A stretch of 15,550 bases of DNA from Desulfobulbus sp. (GCA_028684915.1 JAQUEZ010000146.1:1-15550); one strand, 5' to 3'; shown: positions 1-7,733, counted from the first letter of the stretch. Numbers and translations are program-made. Notes: a model not told the origin generated them from the sequence alone.

Positions 1-353
1 GGCCTCTTAACCAGGTGTTTCTCAATCTCATCGTCAATGCTGCTCATGCCATTGCCGAACAGGTTGGCGATCATGGGACGAAAGGGCAGATTGTCATCAG
101 CACCAAAGCCAACGCCGATTCGGTGACCATCTCAGTTGCCGACACGGGTTGTGGCATCCCGGCTGACGTAATCCACAAGATCTATGATCCCTTTTTCACA
201 ACCAAAGTGGTCGGCAAAGGCACAGGACAGGGGTTAAATATTGCGTACACCATCATCAACGAAAAGCATAAAGGAACCATCGCTGTTGAAAGTGAGGTTG
301 GGGAGGGAACAACCTTTACCATTGTTTTACCGTTCTCAGTAGCCAATGAGTAG
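1..353 (+). CDS. Sensor histidine kinase, C-terminal ATPase part (5' truncated)
   Basis: The open frame runs in from the left edge (frame of base 3) and ends with TAG at 351-353, so only about the last 116 residues are present. Visible in order are the N-box (LNQVFLNLIVNAAHAI, the Asn that coordinates Mg-ATP), the G1 box (DTGCGIP), an F-box-like DPFFTTK and the G2 box (GKGTGQGLNIAY), followed by the usual GTTFTIVLP ending. This is the standard HATPase_c domain of a two-component sensor kinase. It would bind ATP and phosphorylate a His residue in the missing upstream part. No receiver domain follows the ATPase domain. Sensor domain and partner regulator lie outside the window, so the signal cannot be named. 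Confidence 0.93.
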   Translation, partial: PLNQVFLNLIVNAAHAIAEQVGDHGTKGQIVISTKANADSVTISVADTGCGIPADVIHKIYDPFFTTKVVGKGTGQGLNIAYTIINEKHKGTIAVESEVGEGTTFTIVLPFSVANE

Positions 354-520
354 CCTGCTCATTAAACGAAAATATTAATATTATCCGCTGAGTGATGGGC
401 AAGATCTCCTGGACAATATGAGAGATTGACTTTGCCATACCTAATTAAACCAACCTACTGCTTGACCATAGTTAGACTTACTATACTACTGTGAACTTTG
501 ACCCTCATTTTCCTTGAGGC

Positions 521-1291
521 CTATTTGCTTCCTCTCTTCTTGGTTCCCACATAGACCGCTATTGGGATGCTATACCAAATTTGCCCGTTTTTTCTTTTGG
601 GGGTAATGCCAAAACGATCAACACCGATGTCATCGGTAATCATTGATCGCAATCGCTCGGCGTCTCCCGGCAAGGGGAACGATGCTTCAATCTGCGCTTC
701 CAGTTCTATTTTTACCTCGTATTGAGTCCGCCGGCAGTCCTTCAGTCCGGATTGGCGAATCAGCCGTTCAAATTCAACCGAAGTCAGTGCATGAACATGG
801 GAGGGATCACGAATGACCTCCATTTGATCAAAGGCCTGAGCTTTTTCCGGGGGCAGGGCAATGTCGGCGACCAAAATTCTTCCTCCAGGTCGGCATACGC
901 GGATCATTTCCGTCAATACCTCGGCTGGGTTGAGAAAATGATGGAAACTGTAGCGCGTCACCACCAACGAAAATACCCAATCCGCAAAAGGCAAGGGCAA
1001 GCAGGTGTCGATCTGCCAGGTGATATTTGCCGCCCCAAATTCAATTTGCCATTTTCTTGCCTGCTCGATCATCGCCGGGGTGACATCCAGGCCAGTAACG
1101 TGGCTGCATTGACCAGCGAAAGCACAGGTGACAATCCCTGGCCCACAGGCCACATCCAAAACCGTATCTTCTTGCGCAGGAGCAACCAAATCGATCAAAA
1201 CGTCAATGGCATCGTGATGTCCGGCTATGTGGGTAAAGGGGATTGCTTGTTGGGTAAACTGTTCGATTATTTTCTGTTGATGGGAATACAT
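521..1291 (-). CDS. Class I SAM-dependent methyltransferase (UbiE/Methyltransf_11 type)
   Basis: The 256-residue protein has a Rossmann methyltransferase fold. Motif I is VLDVACGPG (about residues 44-52, SAM binding) and the acidic residue after strand 2 is D69 in VTGLDVTP. SFHHFLNP (about 115-122) and the post-II/III segment RVCRPGGRILVAD (about 131-143) resemble UbiE and other small-molecule methyltransferases. The start is well supported: a strong GGAGG lies 8 nt upstream of the ATG on the minus strand, and a second AAGGAGG lies further upstream (plus-strand 1321-1327) without a useful start codon. The gene is divergent from the AraC-type regulator, with 80 bp between the starts. The substrate cannot be told from sequence; a true UbiE role is not supported because no quinone genes are nearby. 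Confidence 0.88.
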   Translation of the reverse strand: MYSHQQKIIEQFTQQAIPFTHIAGHHDAIDVLIDLVAPAQEDTVLDVACGPGIVTCAFAGQCSHVTGLDVTPAMIEQARKWQIEFGAANITWQIDTCLPLPFADWVFSLVVTRYSFHHFLNPAEVLTEMIRVCRPGGRILVADIALPPEKAQAFDQMEVIRDPSHVHALTSVEFERLIRQSGLKDCRRTQYEVKIELEAQIEASFPLPGDAERLRSMITDDIGVDRFGITPKRKNGQIWYSIPIAVYVGTKKRGSK

Positions 1292-1371
1292 GCGAGGAAC
1301 CTCCGGGATATTGTTGATTTATGCCTCCTTTATAGCTTGGTTTTTATTGTCTGACTTTCTATGTTGCGACA

Positions 1372-2166
1372 ATGAATACCGAGAAACTGACAAAACTGGA
1401 TCCGATCACCACTGGCTATTGCCTTGATACCGCCTTACCTGTCATCCCCTTGGCCATGGAGGTGGAACACGCCGGTTGCGCATCGGCGCATGCGCACCCA
1501 CGCGGACAACTCATCTATGCCAGTAGCGGCACGATGCGGGTTATCTGCAGCCGTGATATCTGGGTGGTGCCGCCTTCGCAGGCCGTGTGGGTACCTTCCA
1601 TGCAAGAGCATGAAGTCAACTTTCCCGGCAAGGTGCTGCTGCGGAATCTTTTTGTAGACCCTTCCGTAACCATGGGGATGCCTGAGCGATGCACGGTCCT
1701 CAAAGTCAATCCCTTGTTGCGGGAGTTACTTGGAAGAGCGGTGGAGATCGGTGACGATTACCTCGCCGACAGCCCCGGTTCGCGGGTAATGCAGGTGATT
1801 TTAGATGAACTCCGACACGCCGAGGAAACCCCATTGCATCTGCCCATGGGAAGAGATCCACGTCTCGTGCGCGTCATGGAGGCTTTGCTGCAAATGCCCG
1901 GCGAGACCCGCGATCTTGATCAATGGGGACATTTGACGGGCGCAAGCGGTCGCACCTTGGCCCGCCTCTTCTCTGTCGAAACCGGTTTAACCTTTCGCAC
2001 CTGGCGGACTCGGCTCATCCTTCAGGAGGCGATCACCAGACTCAGCCAGGGCGAGCCGGTAACAAACGTAGCCTTTGATCTGGGGTACAAGAGTCTCAGC
2101 GCTTTTATTGAGATGTTTCGTCGGGAAGTAGGTTGCTCGCCGGGTTCTTTCAGGATGAAAGACTGA
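1372..2166 (+). CDS. AraC-family transcriptional regulator with N-terminal cupin
   Basis: The 264-residue protein has an N-terminal cupin sensor (about residues 30-100, with HAHPRGQLIY at 40-49 as the typical cupin His motif). At its C-terminus is an AraC-type double helix-turn-helix (about 165-262). The second HTH has the family signature, with AFDLGYKSLSAFIEMFRREV followed by GCSPGSFR. This is the common cupin-AraC layout that binds a small ligand and activates a nearby promoter. Divergence from the methyltransferase and the co-directional nitroreductase 70 bp downstream make both plausible targets (inference). No good Shine-Dalgarno is seen before the chosen ATG. Confidence 0.9.
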   Translation: MNTEKLTKLDPITTGYCLDTALPVIPLAMEVEHAGCASAHAHPRGQLIYASSGTMRVICSRDIWVVPPSQAVWVPSMQEHEVNFPGKVLLRNLFVDPSVTMGMPERCTVLKVNPLLRELLGRAVEIGDDYLADSPGSRVMQVILDELRHAEETPLHLPMGRDPRLVRVMEALLQMPGETRDLDQWGHLTGASGRTLARLFSVETGLTFRTWRTRLILQEAITRLSQGEPVTNVAFDLGYKSLSAFIEMFRREVGCSPGSFRMKD

Positions 2167-2236
2167 CAGCATACTCGACCATTTTGGTCAATCGCCCCAC
2201 CGTGGGGATCGTTCGTCACATTATGGAGGAAGGAGA

Positions 2237-2803
2237 ATGGAACTGCAGGAAGCCATACTGAAAAGAAGAAGTATTCGCAGGTTCACAGAAGAGGTCGTCA
2301 CCGATCAGGAGCTGCAGCAGCTATTTGAAGCCGTGCGCTGGTCACCTTCTTGGGGGAATACGCAAGTTTGGGAATTCGTTGTGATTCGGGATAAAGAACT
2401 GAAAGAAAAGGTGACGGCAACCTATCAGATGGAGAAGGGAGCGAATCCCGCAACCAAATGTTCTCTTGCCGCTTTCGCGCTGATTGTTGTTTGCGCCAAG
2501 AGCGGAGTTTCCGGCTGCTACGGAGGCAAGGAATCCACCAAGTTTTCTAACTGGTTCATGTTCGATCTAGGTATTGCCACCCAAACACTTTGCTTGAAGG
2601 CCCACGAGATAGGGTTGGGCACAGTCGTGGTTGGCATGTTGGATCATGAGGCGTGTAAGAAAATGATTGCCCTGCCTGAAGGGTATGAGGCCGTTGCTGT
2701 CATTCCCATAGGGCATCCGGCCGTCGAATTGAAGGCAGGGCCACCACGCAAGGCCGTTGCCGAGATGGTGCATCTGGATGCGTTCGGCAAGAAGATGTTT
2801 TGA
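2237..2803 (+). CDS. Nitroreductase-family FMN oxidoreductase
   Basis: This 188-residue protein has the usual length for the nitroreductase fold. The N-terminal KRRSIRRF (residues 9-16) supplies the Arg and Ser that bind the FMN phosphate, PSWGNTQVWEF (37-47) is the second flavin-binding segment, and EIGLGTVVVG (124-133) is the conserved glycine-rich loop. Family members reduce nitro groups, quinones or enones with NAD(P)H as homodimers. GGAGGA lies 6 nt before the ATG, a strong ribosome site. It follows the AraC-type gene by 70 bp on the same strand and may be co-transcribed with it or activated by it. The substrate is unknown. Confidence 0.9.
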   Translation: MELQEAILKRRSIRRFTEEVVTDQELQQLFEAVRWSPSWGNTQVWEFVVIRDKELKEKVTATYQMEKGANPATKCSLAAFALIVVCAKSGVSGCYGGKESTKFSNWFMFDLGIATQTLCLKAHEIGLGTVVVGMLDHEACKKMIALPEGYEAVAVIPIGHPAVELKAGPPRKAVAEMVHLDAFGKKMF

Positions 2804-3405
2804 ATAAGTGCTGGGAACCGTGAACGGTTAGGCCGCCACGGGTCTTAACGGTATTTCGCTTGTCCTATTGAGGCGCAACTAGATTAATCAGGGCGAATCT
2901 ATCACATTGTAATTACGTCGTATTTGTTCTTGAAGAATCTGAAAAAATCAATTTTTTCCTGTAGAAAACCCACAGCAATTACCCCGGATCTCAGGTGGAA
3001 CCGTTAGGTAATTATTACAATTTCGAAGTGCGATCTTTTACTCGCCTATAAGACGGAACTCGTGCTTTATGGTCCCCGCAACACTGCGAGCTCATATCGA
3101 TTGCGACTTTCCTGCCAACTAGCACTGATACCCTAGATACCTTAGGAGCCGTTACGAAATAACATGGCCATTTATCACCATGTCGTTACCGCTATTTATG
3201 CCGTTTAAAACAATTTCCCGGCCAAGTTATTTTTTGACAACGCCTTACGGTGGCTCAATCCATTATTGCCCCTTAAGCCTTGTTAATGCGCTGCTATTGG
3301 GGCATATTTGGACGACATCTGGGGCATCGATTATAGAGACAGCCGCTAGCAGAATGCTACCCGTCTAAAAGGCGGGGGTTAAACCTTTTTTTCGGGACGA
3401 ATTAA
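2804..3405. other. Gene-poor intergenic stretch, no supported gene
   Basis: This roughly 600-bp stretch lies between two converging genes. The only open frame of note (3180-3368, 62 codons) has no ribosome site, no recognisable domain and ends inside a hairpin, so I do not call it. Short inverted repeats are present (GAAAAAA/TTTTTTC near 2940; AATTACC/GGTAATT near 2977-3014). Part of the stretch may be a decayed mobile element, but no transposase signature is visible. Confidence 0.5.
3359..3392 (+). terminator. Hairpin followed by a T-run, possible terminator
   Basis: ACCCGTC and GGCGGGGGT flank a TAAAA loop and form a stem of about 6 bp with one G-T pair. A run of seven T (3386-3392) follows on the plus strand about 8 nt after the stem. 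The gap before the T-run is longer than in a classical intrinsic terminator. It could instead be a subterminal hairpin of a decayed insertion sequence. Confidence 0.35.
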
Positions 3406-3894
3406 TCACTGGGTTTGCAATTGAGCGAGCTCCACGGTGAGGCTCGACATCTCAGTTTCCTTTGCATCTAACGCTTTTTTTGCAGATTCGTTAGTAGTTG
3501 CTTTGTTTTCAAGAGATGTTATCTCCTGTTGCAAGTCACTAATCTCTTCCTCAACATCATCTATATCATCATCAGTACTTGTTGTGCTGTCGGTTGATTC
3601 AGATCCAGATACTTCTGAGTTGTCGCCTGACACTGTTTCATCGGTAGATGTACTGTCAGTTGTACTGCCATCTTTTTGATTAGATTCACTATTATTTGTT
3701 TCGCTACTTGCCTGTGTCGACTGCAAAATACTATATCCTTCATCAGAAATTTGAACTGAATCCTCTGGAGAAATAATGCTCGTTGTGCTTTCTATATTTT
3801 TAGGCGGATTCTTTACTGTATCGCTTTTCGATACATCTTGACTCGTGTTAATTATGCTACTATTTATTGATGAAATAGACATGCTCAACCCCAT
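3406..3894 (-). CDS. Ser/Thr/Asp/Glu-rich hypothetical protein with C-terminal coiled coil
   Basis: I do not recognise a named family for this 162-residue protein. The N-terminal part (1-45) is Ser/Asn-rich. A short conserved-looking segment, PEDSVQISDEGYSILQ (43-58), follows. Residues 60-110 are almost entirely Ser, Thr, Asp, Glu, Gly and Asn and are likely disordered. Residues 110-162 have the heptad-like Leu/Glu spacing of a coiled coil (EEEISDLQQEITSLEN). No signal peptide or membrane segment is seen. The first ATG lacks a Shine-Dalgarno; a second in-frame ATG at 3882 (MSISSINSS) has GGGG 6 nt upstream and may be the real start. Base composition is clearly more AT-rich than the flanking enzymes, which suggests a foreign or fast-evolving gene. 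The DSVQISDEG segment recalls short motifs in some envelope- or flagellum-associated small proteins, but that is weak. Confidence 0.6.
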   Translation of the reverse strand: MGLSMSISSINSSIINTSQDVSKSDTVKNPPKNIESTTSIISPEDSVQISDEGYSILQSTQASSETNNSESNQKDGSTTDSTSTDETVSGDNSEVSGSESTDSTTSTDDDIDDVEEEISDLQQEITSLENKATTNESAKKALDAKETEMSSLTVELAQLQTQ

Positions 3895-3915
3895 GATTTT
3901 AATAAAAATATTTAT

Positions 3916-3940
3916 GAAGTGGATTGGAAATGTCCACTTC
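3916..3940 (-). promoter_or_regulatory. Perfect 8-bp inverted repeat in the leader of the coiled-coil gene
   Basis: GAAGTGGA and TCCACTTC are perfect inverted copies separated by 9 nt. They lie 22-46 nt upstream of the first ATG of the minus-strand gene, so they would fall in its 5' untranslated leader or at an operator. Confidence 0.4.
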
Positions 3941-3961
3941 TAGTCCTGACATCTTATGAAA

Positions 3962-3990
3962 ATAATATAATTTTTATTTGGCGTATGCAA
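3962..3990 (-). promoter_or_regulatory. Candidate sigma-70 promoter of the coiled-coil gene
   Basis: Reading the minus strand, TTGCAT (3985-3990), a 17-nt spacer and TATTAT (3962-3967) fit a -35/-10 pair, with 3/6 and 5/6 consensus matches. The stretch is very AT-rich, so chance matches are likely. Confidence 0.3.
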
Positions 3991-4162
3991 GTTAATGTAG
4001 ATACTTTCTTTTATATTTACAAAACTTTACATGAGTAACGTAAAAAATTACAATATATCTTCAAATTTTGAAAATAATTTTACGGATTTTTTAGGAACAG
4101 TGAGCTGGTTATTTTTAAACCAACAGATTTAACTAAAACCTCGGTCTTGTCCGCAGAATTTG

Positions 4163-4358
4163 TGCGTCTTACGCAGAACTTGGGGGGCGCGCCCATAGCC
4201 GTCAGGCTAATGTTCACAAAACAAAAAACCACAGAGAACCCACACCAGAAGGTGTGCAGCGCGCTGTGGGCTATGAAACAATCACCAAGTGATTGATATT
4301 ACTTGGTGACTCCAAGGGGATTCGCCCCCCTGTTACCGGCGTGAGAGGCAGAATGCCT
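4163..4358 (+). ncRNA. Candidate structured RNA (cluster of hairpins), possibly a group II intron domain I remnant
   Basis: About 200 nt with no coding frame hold many helices. These are TGCGT/ACGCA (4163-4175); the 10-bp palindrome GGGCGCGCCC (4185-4194); a long-range helix CATAGC/GCTATG (4194-4199 with 4270-4275) enclosing CCACAG/CTGTGG (4229-4234 with 4264-4269) and CACACC-AGAA-GGTGTG (4241-4256); TCACCAAGT/ACTTGGTGA (4282-4309, 9 bp); GGGG/CCCC (4316-4328); and AGGCA-GAA-TGCCT (4346-4358). Stacking of nested and serial helices is typical of a folded RNA. The GCGCGCCC near the 5' end resembles the GUGYG start of group II introns, but no reverse transcriptase follows. It lies directly upstream of the fabH pair, so a leader regulatory RNA is the alternative. 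The strand is assumed. Confidence 0.4.
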
Positions 4359-4434
4359 GTGGGAAAAAGTGACGGCTGAGCTGATTGTCCAATTTTCCTG
4401 GACCAGGTCTGAAAAAATAGATACAAAATGAAGA

Positions 4435-5495
4435 GTGGTTCGTCTGTTTCTTTTTCGTCTTAATGGCACAACCTATTGATTGGAGTGGAACGCATCGATG
4501 CCGAACGTAATGAATAACGCCGCAATCGTAGGGCTTGGAGTGTACGTACCGGAAAAAATTCTGACCAATGATGATCTGTCGAAGCTCGTCGATACTTCCG
4601 ATGAATGGATCAGGTCAAGATCGGGAATCAGGGAACGACATATCGCCGGTTCGGAACAAGCCACTTCAGACCTAGGTTCCATTGCGGCCCAACGAGCATT
4701 GCACCATGCCGGAATATCACCGGACGAAGTCGATCTCGTCATTGTTGCCACTGCAACCCCCGATATGCAAACCCCTTCCACCGCCTGTCTCATTCAAGCG
4801 AACCTTCAGATGAACAAGGCCGCAGCGTTTGACCTAGGCGCTGGCTGCACAGGTTTCATTTATGCGCTAACCGTCGGTAGTCAGTTTATTGCCAGTGGTT
4901 TTTATCGTACCGTGCTTGTTATCGGGGCGGATATGTTATCGAGTATGACCGATTGGAGTAACCGTGAAACCTGCGTTTTGCTCGGCGATGGGGCCGGTGC
5001 CGTTGTTTTACGGGCGACTTCGCCTGGAAAAGGCATTCTCGCTTCGTGCCTCGGGGCAGATGGGACCGGCGCCAACCATCTGCGAATTCCTGCAGGTGGT
5101 GCACGCACACCGTTAACGGCGCAAGGCTTGGCGGACAAAGAGAACAAACTGCAGATGAATGGGCCGGAAATTTTTAAGTTTGCAATGAAAATGCTCCCGG
5201 AAGTCACCGAAAAGGCGATAGCCATGGCCCAGATTCGTCGAGAAGACATTGCACTCATCATCCCGCATCAAGCCAACTTACGCATCATTGAAGCGGCGGC
5301 ACGTTACATGGATATTCCTCTGGAGCGATTTATGATCAACTTGGAGAGATATGGTAATACCTCTGCGGCATCTATTCCGATTGCTTTACAGGAAGCGCTG
5401 GAAATCGGCAGAGTAAAAAAAGGTGACATCATCGTGTTGTCAGCCTTTGGGGCTGGTTTAACATGGGGTTCCAGCGTTATTCGCTGGGAAATTTA
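4435..5495 (+). repeat. Tandem duplication unit 1 (fabH plus 63-nt leader)
   Basis: This unit matches 5591-6651 over about 1,060 bp at a constant offset of 1,156 bp. Homology starts at GTGGTTCGTCTG, includes the leader, and stops just before the end of the coding sequence (GCTGGGAAATTT). Sequence outside these limits is unrelated between the two units. Confidence 0.9.
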
Positions 5496-5496
5496 A
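4498..5496 (+). CDS. fabH: Beta-ketoacyl-ACP synthase III (FabH-like), tandem copy 1
   Basis: The 332-residue thiolase-fold KAS III has an intact catalytic triad: Cys117 (AGCTGF), His257 (IIPHQANLR) and Asn287 (YGNTSAAS). The N-terminal IVGLGVYVPE and the DGAGAVVL segment are also typical. FabH enzymes condense an acyl-CoA starter with malonyl-ACP; members in accessory clusters often use other starters or catalyse plain acyl transfer. I chose the ATG at 4498 because it matches the start of copy 2; a TTG at 4480 in the same frame is less likely. GGAG lies about 12 nt upstream, a rather long spacing. Copy 2 differs at only 23 of 332 residues. The neighbouring GNAT-like gene and ACP suggest a specialised acyl pathway rather than core fatty acid synthesis, since no fabD, fabG or fabF is nearby. 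Confidence 0.92.
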   Translation: MPNVMNNAAIVGLGVYVPEKILTNDDLSKLVDTSDEWIRSRSGIRERHIAGSEQATSDLGSIAAQRALHHAGISPDEVDLVIVATATPDMQTPSTACLIQANLQMNKAAAFDLGAGCTGFIYALTVGSQFIASGFYRTVLVIGADMLSSMTDWSNRETCVLLGDGAGAVVLRATSPGKGILASCLGADGTGANHLRIPAGGARTPLTAQGLADKENKLQMNGPEIFKFAMKMLPEVTEKAIAMAQIRREDIALIIPHQANLRIIEAAARYMDIPLERFMINLERYGNTSAASIPIALQEALEIGRVKKGDIIVLSAFGAGLTWGSSVIRWEI

Positions 5497-5500
5497 AAAA

Positions 5501-5587
5501 ATATCATATCGAAGGCATACATAAGGTATGTCGAGCGTCGGGAAAAATGTTGCGACGCAGTAGATCGAAGTTTTTACGATGCCATCA
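5501..5587 (-). repeat. MITE-like palindromic repeat, copy A (half element)
   Basis: The reverse complement of this stretch aligns with 7794-7872, starting GATGGCATCGTAAAAACTTC and continuing through TACTGCGTCGCA and the CATAC/GTATG central hairpin. Only the left half and the centre are present. It fills nearly all of the 95-bp spacer between the two fabH units. Confidence 0.8.
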
Positions 5588-5590
5588 ACC

Positions 5591-6651
5591 GTGGTTCGTC
5601 TGTTTTTTTCCGTCTTAATGGCAACAGCCCCTTGACCTGGGTGGAGCGTATGGATGCCGAACGTAATGAATAATGCTGCAATCGTAGGGCTTGGAGTGTA
5701 CGTACCGGAAAATATCCTGACCAATGATGATCTCTCGAAGTTCGTCGACGTTTCCGATGAATGGATCAGGGCAAAATCGGGGATCAGGGAACGACACATT
5801 GCCGGTTCGGAACAAGCCACTTCAGACCTAGGTTCCATTGCGGCCCAACGAGCATTGCACCATGCCGGAATATCACCGGACGAAGTCGACCTCGTCATTG
5901 TTGCCACTGCAACCCCCGATATGCAAACCCCTTCCACCGCCTGTCTCATTCAAGCGAACCTTCAGATGAACAAGGCCGCAGCGTTTGACCTCGTCGCCGG
6001 CTGCACAGGGTTCATTTATGCGCTAACCGTCGGCAGTCAGTTTATTACCAGTGGTTTTTATCGTACCGTGCTTGTCATCGGGGCTGAAGTGTTATCGAGC
6101 ATCCTCGATTGGAGTAACCGCGAAACCTGCATTTTGTTCGGTGATGGGGCAGGCGCCGTTGTTTTACGGGCGACTTCGCCTGGAAAAGGCATCCTTGCTT
6201 CGTGTCTTTGCGCCGATGGGACCGGTGCCAACCATCTACGGATTCCTGCAGGTGGTGCACGTACACCGTTAACGGCGCAAGGCTTGGCGGGCAAACAGAA
6301 CAAACTGCAGATGAATGGGCCGGAAGTGTTTAAGTTTGCAATGAGAAGGCTCCCGGAAGTCACCGAAAAGGCGCTAGCTATGGCCCAGATTCGTCGAGAA
6401 GATATTGCGCTCATCATTCCGCATCAGGCCAACTTACGCATCATTGAAGCGGCGGCACGTTACATGGATATTCCTCTGGAGCGATTTATGATCAACTTGG
6501 AGAGATATGGTAATACCTCTGCGGCATCTATTCCGATTGCTTTGCAGGAAGCGCTGGAAATTGGCAGAGTTAAAAAAGGTGACATCATCGTGTTGTCAGC
6601 CTTTGGAGCTGGTTTAGCCTGTGGAGCCAGCGTTATTCGCTGGGAAATTTG
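5591..6651 (+). repeat. Tandem duplication unit 2 (fabH plus 63-nt leader)
   Basis: This is the partner of 4435-5495. The leader keeps the same length, with compensating one-base shifts. Its left edge starts 4 nt after the end of repeat copy A. Confidence 0.9.
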
Positions 6652-6652
6652 A
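5654..6652 (+). CDS. fabH: Beta-ketoacyl-ACP synthase III (FabH-like), tandem copy 2
   Basis: This 332-residue paralogue of the preceding gene keeps Cys117, His257 and Asn287. It differs at positions 20, 30, 33, 40, 41, 114, 132, 145, 146, 150, 151, 160, 162, 186, 213, 215, 225, 231, 232, 241, 322, 323 and 325. Residues 42-113 and 242-321 are identical in the two proteins. Several changes lie next to the active-site Cys (Gly114 to Val) and in the region that forms the acyl pocket in KAS III (145-162), so a different acyl preference is possible (inference). GGAG lies 7 nt before the ATG, a better ribosome site than in copy 1. The two copies could act as a heterodimer or as separate starter-unit enzymes. 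Confidence 0.92.
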   Translation: MPNVMNNAAIVGLGVYVPENILTNDDLSKFVDVSDEWIRAKSGIRERHIAGSEQATSDLGSIAAQRALHHAGISPDEVDLVIVATATPDMQTPSTACLIQANLQMNKAAAFDLVAGCTGFIYALTVGSQFITSGFYRTVLVIGAEVLSSILDWSNRETCILFGDGAGAVVLRATSPGKGILASCLCADGTGANHLRIPAGGARTPLTAQGLAGKQNKLQMNGPEVFKFAMRRLPEVTEKALAMAQIRREDIALIIPHQANLRIIEAAARYMDIPLERFMINLERYGNTSAASIPIALQEALEIGRVKKGDIIVLSAFGAGLACGASVIRWEI

Positions 6653-6686
6653 GCCTTTGCCGGAGGACAAGACACTGACGCCTGAA

Positions 6687-7733
6687 ATGAAATCAACAAA
6701 AGCTGCATGCCAGGGAGATTGCGCGGTGCTCAAAGATCATTTTCGTCGAGTACGTGTCGACGAGACTAACGCTGTTCATGTTGGCGAGGTCTTTCGTTCA
6801 GCCTATGGCGACGATTTTCCTGTTAAATATGTGTACCAACCGGAATCTGTGGTGCAGGAAATCCATGAAGGCAGGTTGGTGGCAACCCTGGCATTTGATG
6901 CCGAAGGTGTTGCCGCCGGTTATATTTCCGTATTCAAAAGTGCTCCCAATCCACGCTTGTGGGAAGCTGGCAATCTGGTGGTGGTTCCTGCGTATAAACA
7001 TTCGGATTTGGGGTTGTTATTAGCGGAAGGTTATTCAGATGAAAGGCTCTATCCAAAAGCAGAAAGTGATGGCCTGTTTAATGAGGGGGTGTGCTGCCAT
7101 TATTTTTCCCAGGTCAGCGCTATCAAAACCGGAGGTGTAGACTGCGCCCTGGAACTGGATCAATTGGACGGCGCCAGTTTTCGTGACAACCGGACAGGGA
7201 GCGCACGCATTTCCTGCGTATTTAACTTTAGAGAATATTCTGATCCACCACCTCAGGCTTATCTACCTGAGGTGTATGCTGAAATCATACGGGAAGTTGC
7301 TCTTCCTTTGCGACCTAGAGTTTATTCTCCCTCTGTTGCGCCCCTTCCTGCTAGCGGCACAACCCGCAAGGAGGATCAATTCTATGCCTCCGCCCAAACC
7401 TGGAAGATTGCCGTTTGGGAAATCGGCTCGGACTGGCCGACAGTCGTAACTAAGCTGCTTGGCGAAGCTCAAAGTCGAGGCGTGATCAGTCTGCAAATTA
7501 CCCTTAACACCGCTTGCCCACATATCGGGGAGGCGGTGCGTGTGCTGCGTGCCGAAGGGTTTTTCCTGGCTGGTCTTGCACCACGTTGGTTTGGTTCCGA
7601 CGGACTGTTGATGCAACAGGTGTTCGGCGCCGAAACAGAGTATGACCGCACCAAGCTTTATTCAAAAACAGCCAAAAAATTGCTCACGTTTATCAGAAAT
7701 GATCGCGCCTCGGTTCAGGCCGACATTAAATAA
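6687..7733 (+). CDS. GNAT-like acyltransferase-related protein
   Basis: The protein has 348 residues from the ATG at 6687. The open frame extends back into the end of fabH copy 2 (GTG at 6621), and GGAGGA at 6662-6667 would suit a CTG at 6675, so the start is uncertain. The N-terminal half looks like a GNAT fold: a first strand-helix unit (FRRVRVDETNAVHVGEVFRSAY), a central AAGYISVF strand, then EAGNLVVVPAYKHSDLGLLL where motif A sits, although the usual Q/RxxGxG/A acyl-CoA loop is poorly kept. The C-terminal half (about 215-348) repeats a helix-strand pattern ending GEAVRVLRAEGFFLAGLAPRW, like the last strands of a second GNAT unit. Parallel segments occur in the C-terminal part of the 12699-14027 protein. 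It follows fabH copy 2 by 34 nt and is probably co-transcribed with it. An acyl transfer from the nearby ACP is plausible but unproven. Confidence 0.6.
   Translation: MKSTKAACQGDCAVLKDHFRRVRVDETNAVHVGEVFRSAYGDDFPVKYVYQPESVVQEIHEGRLVATLAFDAEGVAAGYISVFKSAPNPRLWEAGNLVVVPAYKHSDLGLLLAEGYSDERLYPKAESDGLFNEGVCCHYFSQVSAIKTGGVDCALELDQLDGASFRDNRTGSARISCVFNFREYSDPPPQAYLPEVYAEIIREVALPLRPRVYSPSVAPLPASGTTRKEDQFYASAQTWKIAVWEIGSDWPTVVTKLLGEAQSRGVISLQITLNTACPHIGEAVRVLRAEGFFLAGLAPRWFGSDGLLMQQVFGAETEYDRTKLYSKTAKKLLTFIRNDRASVQADIK

Noticed and set aside
722..1354. 210-codon open frame on the plus strand
   Set aside because: It lies antisense to the clearly recognisable methyltransferase, has no domain signature and no ribosome site.
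3180..3368. 62-codon plus-strand frame
   Set aside because: No Shine-Dalgarno, no recognisable domain, and its stop lies within a hairpin loop.
4181..4380. Complete group II intron
   Set aside because: The 5' end is suggestive, but no reverse transcriptase, domain V hairpin or 3' end is visible before fabH, so at most a remnant.
4461..4486. Sigma-54 promoter (TGGCAC followed by TTG) before fabH copy 1
   Set aside because: The spacing between the GG and GC elements is wrong and it is not kept in the copy 2 leader.
5458..5949. 163-codon minus-strand frame, with a shorter near-copy at 4473-4793
   Set aside because: Both are the antisense frame of the duplicated fabH genes; the similarity reflects the duplication only.
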